The notes under the pieces were generated by a model. That model did not search any database, was not told where the DNA came from, and saw nothing but the letters and a program-made list of their open reading frames with translations. A program made the translations under genes and the position numbers. From Roseinatronobacter thiooxidans (GTDB taxonomy: Bacteria; Pseudomonadota; Alphaproteobacteria; Rhodobacterales; Rhodobacteraceae): 64,000 bases of DNA. The stretch spans positions 107,326 to 171,325 of the forward strand of contig NZ_MEHT01000017.1 in assembly GCF_001870675.1 (NCBI RefSeq). Direction: 5' to 3'. This document shows, one piece after another, positions 34,107 through 45,358 of this stretch. The first letter of the stretch is position 1. Each line of letters opens with the position of its first letter.

Positions 34107-36290
34107 TTGATTAATTATGCTCACTCTGTAAGTGGTCAGCCAAAAGATTGTTGGGAAACGCTGGAAGATCATCTTGCAGCCGTGGCACGCACGGCTGGTG
34201 AGAACGCAGCTGTAATCGGCGCACAACCTTTGGCAGAGGCCGCAGGTTGGTTACATGATCTTGGCAAGGTAAAGCCGAGATTTCAGGACAAATTGCATGG
34301 CCACCCTAACAACACCTCGCATAGCGGCGAAGGTGCGCGATATGCGGATGCGCATATAAGGGGTGTGAATGGCAAGCTGGTTGCGTTTTGTATTGCGGGC
34401 CACCATTCGGGCTTGCCCAATGGTCTGGCGCGCTCGTATGGGAAGCCGTCGACTGCCCTGCGCGAGCGGTTGGAGCAAAGCGAGGATGTCGCGCTGCCGG
34501 ATGGGGTGTGCCTGCCGGAGCAGACACTATCCACACCTTTGACTGGCCTTCCCAAGGATCCGTATTTTGAAGTGCAGTTCTTCACCCGGATGCTGTTTTC
34601 AACCCTTGTAGACGCGGATTTCATTGAAACCGAACGCTTCTATACCCCCGGCGCACCACGCGGCACACAGGCGGACTTGCGGGGGTTGCGCGATGCACTG
34701 TCACTGACGCTTGGCGCGTTCCCACCGCCCAAGACGCTGTTGAACCGGCTTCGCGCAGAGGTTCTTGCGGCAGCCGCAAATAGCGCGGCACTGGAACCGG
34801 GGTTCTTTTCGCTGACAGTGCCGACGGGCGGGGGCAAGACCTACGCTTCGCTGCGGTTTGCGCTGGATCATGCCGTGGCGCATGGGTTGCGCCGCGTGAT
34901 CTATGTAGCGCCGTTTACGGCGATCATCGAACAGACAGCAGATGTGTTTCGCAAAGCCCTTGGCGACAAGGATGCCGTGCTGGAGCATCATTCCGCCTTT
35001 GATCTGCAGGACATCGACAATAAAGACGATGAAGATGCTGCCGAACGCATGAAACTGGCTGCGCAGAACTGGGACCGCCCAATCATCGTAACGACAGCGG
35101 TGCAACTTTACGAGAGCCTGTTCGCCAACCGCACGCAAAAATGCCGCAAGCTGCACAATATGGCGCGTTCAGTGATTATCCTTGACGAAGCTCAATCGCT
35201 ACCGGTGAATTTTTTGCGCCCCTGTCTGGCCGCGTTGAAGGAGTTGACACGTGGCTATGGCTGTTCGGTGGTGCTATGCACCGCGACGCAACCAGCGATC
35301 AGTGATGATGACGGGCTGAACGTGCCAGAGGCGATTGTAAAAGCCGAAACCCGCGAAATCGCCCCCGACCCGGACCGCCTGTATGCCCAGCTGACTCGGG
35401 TGAATGTGCAGAAAGTGGGCACATTGAGCAATGACGCGCTTGCGCAGCGTGTCGCCGGGCGCAAGGCGCTGGTGATTGTCAACAACAAGCGCCAAGCACG
35501 CGCTTTGTTCGGCCTGCTCGGAAAGGGAACTGCCCTTCATCTGAGCACCAATATGACCGCACGGCACCGCCAGCAGGTTTTGGCCCGGATCAAGGATGGC
35601 TATGATGGCCCCGTAATTTCGACAGCTCTGGTAGAGGCTGGCGTGGATCTGGATTTCCCTGAAGTCTGGCGTGCTGTCGCGGGGCTGGATTCCATTGTTC
35701 AGGCCGCAGGGCGCTGCAATCGCAACGGGCTTCTGGACAAGGGGCAGGTGTTTGTCTTTGAACCCGAAGACGGGTTTCCGCCGCCGCCCGAACTTGCACT
35801 GAATGCCACTATTGCCCGCGATGTTATGCGCGACTATCCCGACCCGCTGCACCCCGATGCCGTATGCGCATATTTCAAGCGGCTGTACTGGGACCGCAGT
35901 GCCGATCTGGACAGTCGGCAGATCATGCGACGGATTGCCGAGGCAAAATTCGAATTTCCCTTTGCCGATATTGCCGCCGATTTCCGCTTGATCGAGGAAG
36001 TGACCCGCCCGTTGATCATCGGGGTCGGTCCTTATGGTCTGGACCGTGCGGGCGTAAATTTGCTGGAGCATGGTAAATATCCCGGCGCCATTGCGCGGGC
36101 TATGCAGCGCTTCACTGTTTCGGTGGCACCCCGCATCCGCAATGAACTGGTGCGCCTCGGCGCGGCCCATATGGTGCGGCCGGATGAGTTCGGGGATCAG
36201 TTTGTCGTTCTGGATAATATTCGTCTGTATGATGAGGAGGCGGGGTTTTCGCCGGAAGATCCAGAAGATCTGGGGAATGTAATTATTTAG
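34107..36290 (+). CDS. cas3: CRISPR-associated helicase-nuclease Cas3 (type I-C)
   Basis: Degrades target DNA after Cascade binding. 727 residues. The N-terminal HD nuclease has YAHS near residue 4, WLHDLGKVK near residue 49 and IAGHHSGL; the SF2 helicase has Walker [10 protein letters not shown] near residue 238, the DEAQ box [11 protein letters not shown] near residue 358, [18 protein letters not shown] and [10 protein letters not shown]. All motifs are intact, so an active effector is expected. The start is a TTG at 34107; it lies only three residues before the conserved YAHS and has AGGA upstream. First gene of the cas operon. Confidence 0.95.
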   Translation: MINYAHSVSGQPKDCWETLEDHLAAVARTAGENAAVIGAQPLAEAAGWLHDLGKVKPRFQDKLHGHPNNTSHSGEGARYADAHIRGVNGKLVAFCIAGHHSGLPNGLARSYGKPSTALRERLEQSEDVALPDGVCLPEQTLSTPLTGLPKDPYFEVQFFTRMLFSTLVDADFIETERFYTPGAPRGTQADLRGLRDALSLTLGAFPPPKTLLNRLRAEVLAAAANSAALEPGFFSLTVPTGGGKTYASLRFALDHAVAHGLRRVIYVAPFTAIIEQTADVFRKALGDKDAVLEHHSAFDLQDIDNKDDEDAAERMKLAAQNWDRPIIVTTAVQLYESLFANRTQKCRKLHNMARSVIILDEAQSLPVNFLRPCLAALKELTRGYGCSVVLCTATQPAISDDDGLNVPEAIVKAETREIAPDPDRLYAQLTRVNVQKVGTLSNDALAQRVAGRKALVIVNNKRQARALFGLLGKGTALHLSTNMTARHRQQVLARIKDGYDGPVISTALVEAGVDLDFPEVWRAVAGLDSIVQAAGRCNRNGLLDKGQVFVFEPEDGFPPPPELALNATIARDVMRDYPDPLHPDAVCAYFKRLYWDRSADLDSRQIMRRIAEAKFEFPFADIAADFRLIEEVTRPLIIGVGPYGLDRAGVNLLEHGKYPGAIARAMQRFTVSVAPRIRNELVRLGAAHMVRPDEFGDQFVVLDNIRLYDEEAGFSPEDPEDLGNVII

Positions 36291-36300
36291 GGAGGGCTGC

Positions 36301-36957
36301 GTGAGCTACGGCATCAAACTGCATATCTGGGGCGAGTATGCCTGTTTCACCCGCCCGGAAATGAAGGTCGAGCGCGTCTCTTACGATGTGATCACCCCAT
36401 CAGCTGCGCGCGGCATTCTGGAAGCGGTGCATTGGAAACCGGCAATTTCATGGGTGGTTGACCGCATTCATGTCCTCAACCCCATCCGGTTTGAAAATAT
36501 CCGTAAGAACGAGGTCGGCGCGAAAATCTCGGCGCGCAATGCAAAATCCGCGATGGTCTCGGGCGATCTGTCAGGGCTGCATATGGCGGTGGATGACCAT
36601 CGTCAGCAACGTGCTACGCTTGCATTGCGTAATGTGGCCTATGTGATCGAGGCGCATTTCGAGATGACGGACAAGGCCGGTGATGACACCCCGGCCAAGC
36701 ATTTCGACATTTTTCGCCGTCGCGCGCAGAAGGGGCAGTGTTTTCACCGACCCGCGCTTGGCCTGCGCGAATTTGCGGCCAGTTTCGACTGGGTGGAGGA
36801 TGCGCCGCAATCTGCGCTCAGGGGTCAGCAGGATCTGGGCTGGATGCTTTATGACATAGATTTCGCAAATGACCGGACGCCGCAGTTTTTCCGCGCCGAA
36901 CTGGTGGACGGGGTGATTGATGTGGCCGCCGCGCGCGACGGGGGAATGGTGCGATGA
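36301..36957 (+). CDS. cas5c: Cas5c, pre-crRNA processing endonuclease (type I-C)
   Basis: In type I-C systems, which lack Cas6, Cas5 (Cas5d/Cas5c) cuts the repeat and stays on the crRNA 5' handle. 218 residues, GTG start ten bases after cas3. The N-terminus [21 protein letters not shown] and [19 protein letters not shown] are diagnostic of this subgroup. No cas6 is present in the locus, consistent with Cas5c doing the cleavage. Its stop overlaps the cas8c ATG by four bases. Confidence 0.95.
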   Translation: MSYGIKLHIWGEYACFTRPEMKVERVSYDVITPSAARGILEAVHWKPAISWVVDRIHVLNPIRFENIRKNEVGAKISARNAKSAMVSGDLSGLHMAVDDHRQQRATLALRNVAYVIEAHFEMTDKAGDDTPAKHFDIFRRRAQKGQCFHRPALGLREFAASFDWVEDAPQSALRGQQDLGWMLYDIDFANDRTPQFFRAELVDGVIDVAAARDGGMVR

Positions 36958-38759
36958 CTATTCTGGCATCCCTCGCGCGGTTGTATGACCGCATGGCAGA
37001 GAAGGGCGAAGCCCCGCGCCCCGGTTTCTCGACCGAGAATATTTCCTTCGCTGTGGTGCTGGATACGGATGGCACACCGCTACGGTTGGCTGACAAGCGC
37101 AGCCTTGCAGGCAAGAAACCCGCGCCGGTGCCCATGGCGGTGCCTGAGCCACCAAAAGACCGTCGAGGTTTAAAGATCGTTCCCGGATTTCTTTGGGATC
37201 CCAGCCCATATTCATTGGGGGTTTCTGCTAATTCAGAGAAGAAGCTCTCTCTGACTTCCGACAATGCCCACGAAAAGTTTTCTGCCTTCAGGGAGAAGCA
37301 CCTCGATCTTTTGAAGGATACAGATGACTTGGTGCTTCTATCAGTAGCGAAGTTCCTTGAAAATTGGAAACCAGCAGAGATCGAACGCCTGCCAGGCTTC
37401 TCGCCCGAACTTCTGAAAACAAATATCGTTTTTGAGATAGATGCAGGCGGTGAGAGAGGATTTGCACACGAACGAGCCGCGATCAGGAAACTTCCCATCG
37501 CCGTGTCGGATGCCCATACTGCCACTTGCTTGGTTTATGGAGAAATTGCGCCGATTACACGGTTGCACCCAATGTTTGGCAGCATATCGGACAAGCAAGC
37601 CGCTATCGTTTCATTCAATATCGGTTCTAAGGATGAAAGAGGCGCGGCGAGCAGTTACGGAAAGACTCAGGGCGACAATGCGCCGGTATCCGAAGCCGCG
37701 GCCTTCGCCTATGGCACGGCGCTGAACGCGCTTTTGGCGCGCGGGTCCACGCGCAACATCCGCATTGCAGATACGACTGTCGCGTTCTGGGCCGAAGCGC
37801 CCGACCCGGAAGTTGCGAATATGTGCGACATCATGATGGGTGATGCCCTTAATCCGCGTGACGAGATGGATGCCCGGAATGAATTGCGCGCGGCGCTGCA
37901 GAATGTGGCCGAAGGGCGGGCAGGGGGCGACCCACGGCTGGACCCGCAGGCGCGCGTCTATATGCTGGGGCTTGCCCCCAATGCGGCGCGGTTGTCGGTA
38001 CGCTTCTGGTATCCCGGCACCTTCGGGGATTTCGCGCGCAATGTGACGCAGTTCTGGGACGACCTGAGCATTCTGCCCGCGCCATGGAAAGGCCCGCCTG
38101 CCGTATGGTCGCTGCTGTATGAAACCGCACTCAGGGTAGGCGGCAGGCCCAAGCCAGAGACGATCTCTCCGCTTCTGGGCGGGCAGGTGATGCGTGCAGT
38201 CCTGACCGGACAGCCTCTGCCGCGCATGCTTCTGTCCGCCGTGATCGGGCGCATCCGCGCGGATGGAGACATCAATGGCCGCCGCGCCGCCATCTGCAAA
38301 GCCGTCATCAACCGAGCATCCAAACAGGAGGGAATCCCCGTGAGCCTCGATCCAGACAATACCAACCCGGCCTATTGCCTTGGGCGATTGTTCGCCGCCT
38401 ATGCTTATGCCGAGCAAAGCTATGCAAAACGTAACGCAACGATCCGCGACAAATATCTGGCTGGCGCTTCTGCCAATCCGGCGCGCGTTTTCCCCTTGTT
38501 GATGCGTGGCTATGAGCACAACAGATCGGGCTTGATGAAGGTTACGGATCAGAGGCGCGGAAGCGGAGTTAAGGCGGATCGCGCGGTCTCGGCAATTCTT
38601 GAATTACTTGATGGCGCGCAGGATTTGCCCACGTCCCTGAACATGGATGACCAAGGAAAATTCTTTGTCGGCTTCTATCACCAATGGAATGCCTTTTTTC
38701 AAAAACCAGAAGAGGCCGCCGATGCCGCTGCCGACCCAATCTTGGAGAATTTTGAATGA
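36954..38759 (+). CDS. cas8c: Cas8c, large subunit of type I-C Cascade
   Basis: PAM recognition and target-strand contact subunit (Csd1). 601 residues. It starts [21 protein letters not shown], the usual Cas8c N-terminus, and the C-terminal third matches the region that also encodes Cas11c. A stretch at about 37160-37680 is clearly AT-richer (hand counts of 60-base lines give 43-48% GC, against about 73% at 37921-37980), so the gene may be a mosaic. Overlaps cas5c upstream and cas7c downstream, each by ATGA. Confidence 0.94.
   Translation: MTILASLARLYDRMAEKGEAPRPGFSTENISFAVVLDTDGTPLRLADKRSLAGKKPAPVPMAVPEPPKDRRGLKIVPGFLWDPSPYSLGVSANSEKKLSLTSDNAHEKFSAFREKHLDLLKDTDDLVLLSVAKFLENWKPAEIERLPGFSPELLKTNIVFEIDAGGERGFAHERAAIRKLPIAVSDAHTATCLVYGEIAPITRLHPMFGSISDKQAAIVSFNIGSKDERGAASSYGKTQGDNAPVSEAAAFAYGTALNALLARGSTRNIRIADTTVAFWAEAPDPEVANMCDIMMGDALNPRDEMDARNELRAALQNVAEGRAGGDPRLDPQARVYMLGLAPNAARLSVRFWYPGTFGDFARNVTQFWDDLSILPAPWKGPPAVWSLLYETALRVGGRPKPETISPLLGGQVMRAVLTGQPLPRMLLSAVIGRIRADGDINGRRAAICKAVINRASKQEGIPVSLDPDNTNPAYCLGRLFAAYAYAEQSYAKRNATIRDKYLAGASANPARVFPLLMRGYEHNRSGLMKVTDQRRGSGVKADRAVSAILELLDGAQDLPTSLNMDDQGKFFVGFYHQWNAFFQKPEEAADAAADPILENFE
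38340..38759 (+). CDS. cas11c: Cas11c, small subunit from internal start in cas8c
   Basis: Inside cas8c, codon 463 is a GTG preceded by a strong Shine-Dalgarno AGGAGGG seven bases upstream, in the same reading frame. Initiation here gives a 139-residue protein beginning (M)[17 protein letters not shown] and rich in helices. Known type I-C systems make Cas11c from just such an internal site, and the small subunit is needed for a full Cascade. No separate cas11 gene exists in the operon. The ribosome site is seen; production of the protein is inferred. Confidence 0.78.
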   Translation: MSLDPDNTNPAYCLGRLFAAYAYAEQSYAKRNATIRDKYLAGASANPARVFPLLMRGYEHNRSGLMKVTDQRRGSGVKADRAVSAILELLDGAQDLPTSLNMDDQGKFFVGFYHQWNAFFQKPEEAADAAADPILENFE

Positions 38760-39670
38760 CTTCTCTACAAAACCGTTATGACTTTGTGCTGTTCTTCGAT
38801 GTGGCCAATGGCAACCCGAATGGCGACCCTGATGCAGGCAACCTGCCGCGCATGGACCCTGAAACCAATCAGGGGCTGGTGTCGGATGTAGCGATCAAGC
38901 GCAAGATCAGAAATTATGTCGAGGCTTCGCATGGCGGCGATGCGGGGCATCGCATCTACATGAGCGAACGCGCCGTCCTGAACGAGGCCCATCAAGAAGC
39001 ATGGACCGCCACAGGTGTCGCCCCGGCAAAGGGCAATGATTATTCCAACTTGCCAAAGGATCAGGCTGAAGCGAGATCCTTGACTGATTGGATGTGCGCC
39101 AATTTCTTCGACATCCGCAGTTTCGGGGCCGTGATGACAACAGGCGTGAATTGCGGGCAGGTGCGCGGCCCTGTGCAGATTACCTTCGCGCGATCGGAAG
39201 AACCCATCCTGCCGCTGGAGATTTCGATCACGCGATCATCGGTTACCAATGAAAAGGACCGCGACAAGGAACGGACCATGGGCCGCAAGCACATCGTGCC
39301 CTATGGCCTGTATCGTGCGCATGGGTTCATCAATGCCAAATTGGCAGAGAAAACCGGCTTCTCTGAGGATGACCTGCAAACCCTGTGGACCGCATTGCGC
39401 GACATGCTTGACCTTGACCGTTCCGCCGCGCGCGGTGAAATGGCCGCGCGCCGCCTGATCGCATTTCGTCATGACAGTGCGCTTGGCAATGCACAGGCGC
39501 ATAGGTTGTTCGAGCGCGTTACTGTCCATCGCCGCTCTGGCGATGACACAATCCCGGTCGGTGACCCGCGCACCCATAATCTGCCCCCTGCACGCGCGTT
39601 CACAGACTACCAGATCACGCTGGACAGCGACCACCTTCCACAGGGCATAGAGATCATTGAACCCTTCTGA
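38756..39670 (+). CDS. cas7c: Cas7c, backbone subunit of type I-C Cascade
   Basis: Forms the crRNA-binding filament (Csd2). 304 residues. The N-terminus YDFVLFFDVANGNPNGDPDAGNLPR and the later SFGAVMTTGVNCGQVRGPVQ (Gly-rich loop of the RAMP fold) are diagnostic. The ATG overlaps the cas8c stop. In most type I-C operons cas4 follows directly; here a 29-base gap and a GIY-YIG gene come first. Confidence 0.95.
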   Translation: MTSLQNRYDFVLFFDVANGNPNGDPDAGNLPRMDPETNQGLVSDVAIKRKIRNYVEASHGGDAGHRIYMSERAVLNEAHQEAWTATGVAPAKGNDYSNLPKDQAEARSLTDWMCANFFDIRSFGAVMTTGVNCGQVRGPVQITFARSEEPILPLEISITRSSVTNEKDRDKERTMGRKHIVPYGLYRAHGFINAKLAEKTGFSEDDLQTLWTALRDMLDLDRSAARGEMAARRLIAFRHDSALGNAQAHRLFERVTVHRRSGDDTIPVGDPRTHNLPPARAFTDYQITLDSDHLPQGIEIIEPF

Positions 39671-39699
39671 AGTGTGACCTGACAAGGGGAGACCTGCAA

Positions 39700-40020
39700 T
39701 TGCCTGCGATCTACAAGATTACTTATCCGAACGGTAAGATATATGTGGGTCAGGACCGGACCGATACGCTCACCTATTTCGGTAGTGTGAACTCCGAGTT
39801 GGTTGCGGCTGATTTCAACCTGGACGAACAGTCTGACTTTACCATCAGAAAACAAATTCTCTGGTATCGGAAAGAAACAAGCAGAAAGGAAATCACACAA
39901 AAGGAACAAGAGCTTATCTTGATTCTTGGGGCGAACAACCCTTCTGTCGGGTATAATCGGTGGCCGCGATATCTGCACAGTTCTGTCTGCAGAAAGAATG
40001 AAGATGACATCGGCATCTGA
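39700..40020 (+). CDS. GIY-YIG nuclease-domain protein inside the cas operon
   Basis: 106 residues from a TTG start with a strong Shine-Dalgarno (AAGGGGAG, 8 bases upstream). The N-terminal IYKITYPNGKIYVGQD is a GIY-YIG core (IYKI..KIYVG), followed by TDTLTYFGS, then an Arg/Lys-rich helix (IRKQILWYRKETSRKEI) and the probable catalytic Glu in TQKEQELIL; it ends near NNPSVGYN. Similar free-standing small GIY-YIG proteins occur in bacteria and phages. It is not a usual type I-C component. Its 3' end overlaps cas4 by about 23 bases, so it is translated within the operon. One 60-base line in it counts to 37% GC against 67% in cas7, a sign of separate acquisition. Confidence 0.75.
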   Translation: MPAIYKITYPNGKIYVGQDRTDTLTYFGSVNSELVAADFNLDEQSDFTIRKQILWYRKETSRKEITQKEQELILILGANNPSVGYNRWPRYLHSSVCRKNEDDIGI

Positions 40021-40636
40021 CGACATCCCGCTTTCGGCCTTGCAGCACTGGCTCTATTGCCCGCGCCAGTATGCACTGATCCATATCGAACGGATCTGGG
40101 CCGAAAACACCTTTACCGCAGAAGGGCGGCTGCTGCATGAACGCGCCGATTTAGGCCGTCCCGAAAGCCGCCCCGGCATCCGCATGCTGCGCGGGGTCGA
40201 AATCCGGTCAGACCGATTTGGGCTGCATGGAGTTGCCGATGTCGTGGAATTGCGCGGCGGGCGCCCCTATCCTGTAGAATACAAGCGCGGGAAACCGAAA
40301 ACACATCGTGCCGATGAAGTGCAGCTTTGCGCGCAAGCCCTTTGCCTTGAAGAAATCTTTGCCTGCAACATACCCGAAGGCGCGCTTTTCTACGGCCAGA
40401 CCCGGCGACGCAGCCTTGTTCCCTTTGACGCCGAGTTGCGCGCATTGACGCTTTCGGTCGCGGATGCAGTGCGCGCCTGCCGTGACGCTGGCACATTGCC
40501 CACGCCCGGCTACAAGGCAGAGCGCTGTGATCGCTGCTCTTTGCTGCAGGATTGTCTTCCGCAAATCGCCGCGCGCAGCCAGACTGTCGCACGCTGGCTG
40601 GAACGCGCGATTGCGACGCAGGGGGTGCCGGAATGA
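39998..40636 (+). CDS. cas4: Cas4 exonuclease (type I-C adaptation)
   Basis: About 212 residues. Cas4 trims prespacers and fixes PAM and orientation together with Cas1-Cas2. The iron-sulfur cysteines are visible: one in YCPRQYALIH near residue 22 and three in CDRCSLLQDC near residues 176-185. The PD-(D/E)xK nuclease core is GVADVVELRG...YPVEYKRGK near residue 92. The start is the ATG at 39998 or the one six bases on; both lie inside the GIY-YIG gene, so the two are coupled. The stop overlaps cas1 by ATGA. Confidence 0.93.
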   Translation: MKMTSASDDIPLSALQHWLYCPRQYALIHIERIWAENTFTAEGRLLHERADLGRPESRPGIRMLRGVEIRSDRFGLHGVADVVELRGGRPYPVEYKRGKPKTHRADEVQLCAQALCLEEIFACNIPEGALFYGQTRRRSLVPFDAELRALTLSVADAVRACRDAGTLPTPGYKAERCDRCSLLQDCLPQIAARSQTVARWLERAIATQGVPE

Positions 40637-41646
40637 AAAAGCTACTAAATACCCTTTACATCACGTCCGAAGGGGCATGGGCGCATAAGGATGGCGCCAA
40701 TGTCGTTGTCCAGCTTGAAGGCAAGGAGCGCGGGCGCGCGCCGTTGCATCTGCTTGGGGCAATCATCTGTTTCGGGCAGGTGGGCGTTTCGCCGCAACTG
40801 ATGCACGCCTGCGCTGAGGCTGGTATCTGTATCACATATCTGGGGTGGTCGGGCCGGTTTCTGGCCCGTGTCGAAGGGCCGGTCAGCGGCAATGTCCTGT
40901 TGCGTCGGGTACAGCATGACCGCACCCTGAATGACCCACTGCCTGTGGCCCGCGCGATGGTCGCGGCAAAGGCCGCCAATCAACGCGGTGTGCTGCGTCG
41001 GGCGATACGCGATTACGGTGATCCCGATGGCCGTCTGGACGCTGCAGAACGTCGGTTGTCAGATGTCGCGCGCCGTGCGCTGGATGCACCGGATGGTGAC
41101 AACCTGCGCGGTCAGGAAGGCGAGGCAGCCAACGCCTATTTCTCGGTTTTTGCCAATCTGATCCGGGCGAAGGACATGGCGTTCAACGGCCGCTCCCGCC
41201 GACCGCCGCGCGATGCGGCAAATGCGCTGTTGTCGTTCCTGTATGTGCTGCTGGCCGCGGATTGCCGTGCTGCGCTGGAAGCCGTGGGCCTTGATCCGCA
41301 GATGGGATTTCTGCATCGCGACCGTCCCGGTCGTGCCAGCCTTGCGCTTGATCTTATGGAAGAATTTCGCGCGCCACTTGCTGACCGCTTGTGCCTGTCG
41401 CTGATCAATCGCCGTCAGCTTGGCCCGCGCAGTTTCGAGTATCAGGAAACCGGCGGCGTTGTCCTGTCTGATGAGGCGCGCAAAACCGTCCTGACCGCCT
41501 GGCAGGAACGCAAGCGCAGCCCGATCGAGCATGTTTTCCTGAAAGAAAAACTACCCTTCGGGTTGTTTCCCTATGTTCAGGCGCAACTTCTGGCACGGCA
41601 CCTGCGCGGCGATCTGGATGGATACCCCGCATTCATCTGGAGATAG
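40633..41646 (+). CDS. cas1: Cas1 integrase (type I-C)
   Basis: Catalyses spacer integration with Cas2. 337 residues. The metal ligands are present: Glu in GQEGEAANAYF near residue 163, His in GFLHRDRPGRASLALD near residue 227 and the acidic DLMEEFR near residue 240. The N-terminus MKKLLNTLYITSEGAW is typical of the I-C subfamily. The ATG at 40633 overlaps the cas4 stop. Confidence 0.96.
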   Translation: MKKLLNTLYITSEGAWAHKDGANVVVQLEGKERGRAPLHLLGAIICFGQVGVSPQLMHACAEAGICITYLGWSGRFLARVEGPVSGNVLLRRVQHDRTLNDPLPVARAMVAAKAANQRGVLRRAIRDYGDPDGRLDAAERRLSDVARRALDAPDGDNLRGQEGEAANAYFSVFANLIRAKDMAFNGRSRRPPRDAANALLSFLYVLLAADCRAALEAVGLDPQMGFLHRDRPGRASLALDLMEEFRAPLADRLCLSLINRRQLGPRSFEYQETGGVVLSDEARKTVLTAWQERKRSPIEHVFLKEKLPFGLFPYVQAQLLARHLRGDLDGYPAFIWR

Positions 41647-41648
41647 GA

Positions 41649-41939
41649 ATGCTGGTTCTGATCACTTATGATGTCAAAACCGATACCGCCGCTGGGCGTC
41701 GCCGGTTGCGTCGGATAGCCCAAGCCTGTCTCGATTTCGGGCAGCGCGTGCAGTATTCGGTCTTCGAATGCGATGTCGACCCCGCAACCTTTACAGCATT
41801 GCGCGCGCGGCTGCTGTCAGAATATAACGAGAAGGAAGACAGCCTCAGATTTTACCACCTTGGATCAAACTGGAAGCGACGTGTAGAGCATCACGGTGCA
41901 AACCCCGCCACAGATTTCGACGGTGTCCTTATTATCTAA
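41649..41939 (+). CDS. cas2: Cas2 (type I-C adaptation)
   Basis: 96 residues, the structural dimer at the centre of the Cas1-Cas2 integrase. It begins MLVLITYDVKTDTAAGRRRL with the conserved Asp near residue 8 and has RVQYSVFECDVDPATF. It starts two bases after the cas1 stop and is the last cas gene; the array leader follows directly. Confidence 0.96.
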   Translation: MLVLITYDVKTDTAAGRRRLRRIAQACLDFGQRVQYSVFECDVDPATFTALRARLLSEYNEKEDSLRFYHLGSNWKRRVEHHGANPATDFDGVLII

Positions 41940-42147
41940 CCGGTTTCGACGCAGGCCGGAAGCGGGTCCCGCGCACCCCAAGCGGACACCAAAACCCCGG
42001 TAGGTTCGCATTTCGCCCTGCTCTTTGAAATTGTTCATAATTTTTTCATACCGTTTGCCACATTGGGCACGCGATGACTTGGCTTTGACAGATGTTCGCA
42101 AAGAAACAGGGTTTTGCTCAATGAAAGCATTCTGTTAAGCCATAAGG
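41940..42147 (+). promoter_or_regulatory. CRISPR leader
   Basis: 208 bases between the cas2 stop and the first repeat. The part from about 42020 is AT-rich (for example AAATTGTTCATAATTTTTTC at 42028-42047), as expected for a leader with the array promoter and the site of new spacer insertion. No reading frame is likely here. Position next to cas2 and opposite the degenerate terminal repeat fixes the array polarity. Confidence 0.8.
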
Positions 42148-44831
<2,684 letters not shown>

Positions 44832-45111
44832 ACGCGTGTCGGTGGCAATTTTTATCGCCCTGACAGCCTCCGCCCGACAAGCGCGCGTGAGCTTTTCTTC
44901 AACACGAATGCTGTAAAAGATGTGACTGAGAGGGTTTGTATCCTGTAGTGGGCTTGTTAACGTACCATCAAAAAGTCAATTTCCTTTGCCAGAACCGGAC
45001 CAACGCCAAGCCTGATAGTTGTGAGTGCGAAAGCGTGTGGGGGCATTATTGGGGGCATGATGAACTTTATATCTTAAATTTAATATGATTAACAGTACGT
45101 TGGTTTTTGAA
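44832..45111. other. Non-coding right end of the element with candidate arm sites
   Basis: No credible gene. AT content rises towards 45060-45105. A pair of GGGGGCAT motifs at 45039-45046 and 45051-45058 has the same 12-base period as the pair beside the integrase (29875-29894), as expected for integrase arm sites flanking attR. Together with 45134-45358, this makes a gene-free stretch of about 530 bases. Confidence 0.6.
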
Positions 45112-45133
45112 GTTGAGTCCCTTCAGCGCACCA
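45112..45133 (+). other. attR: imperfect copy of the tRNA-Thr 3' end
   Basis: Contains GAGTCCCTTCAGCG (45115-45128) and then CACCA, the same as the tRNA 3' end at 29738-29761 apart from two missing single bases (a C before GAGTCC and a G before CACCA). It marks the right boundary of the integrated element. Confidence 0.82.
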
Positions 45134-45358
45134 GTTTAAGCTGAAACTGGATTGACACGGCATTTCCCTGATCTGTCTGATAAGATCGGGCTGAGGTTTT
45201 GGGCATGCCGTCTGCTAGGTCATTCTGACATAGATTTTTGCTAGGCTTTGGCGCAGTCTGGGGTAGACTGGGGCAATGCGCTGGTCTTTTGCATGGTACA
45301 TCAGGGGTGTGTATTGGTGTCGGTTCAGCGACGATATTTGTATGAATGATATTTTGAC
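45134..45358. other. Intergenic region between attR and the GT61 gene
   Basis: 225 bases of chromosomal flank with no supported gene. Just after attR is the inverted repeat CCAGTTT (45131-45137) / AAACTGG (45144-45150), possibly the original terminator of the tRNA gene. The rest should contain the promoter of the glycosyltransferase gene; I cannot assign boxes. Confidence 0.4.

Noticed and set aside
34107..41939. Missing cas6 as a sign of a broken system
   Set aside because: Type I-C systems normally lack cas6; Cas5c processes the crRNA. All expected motifs in Cas3, Cas4, Cas1 and Cas2 are present.
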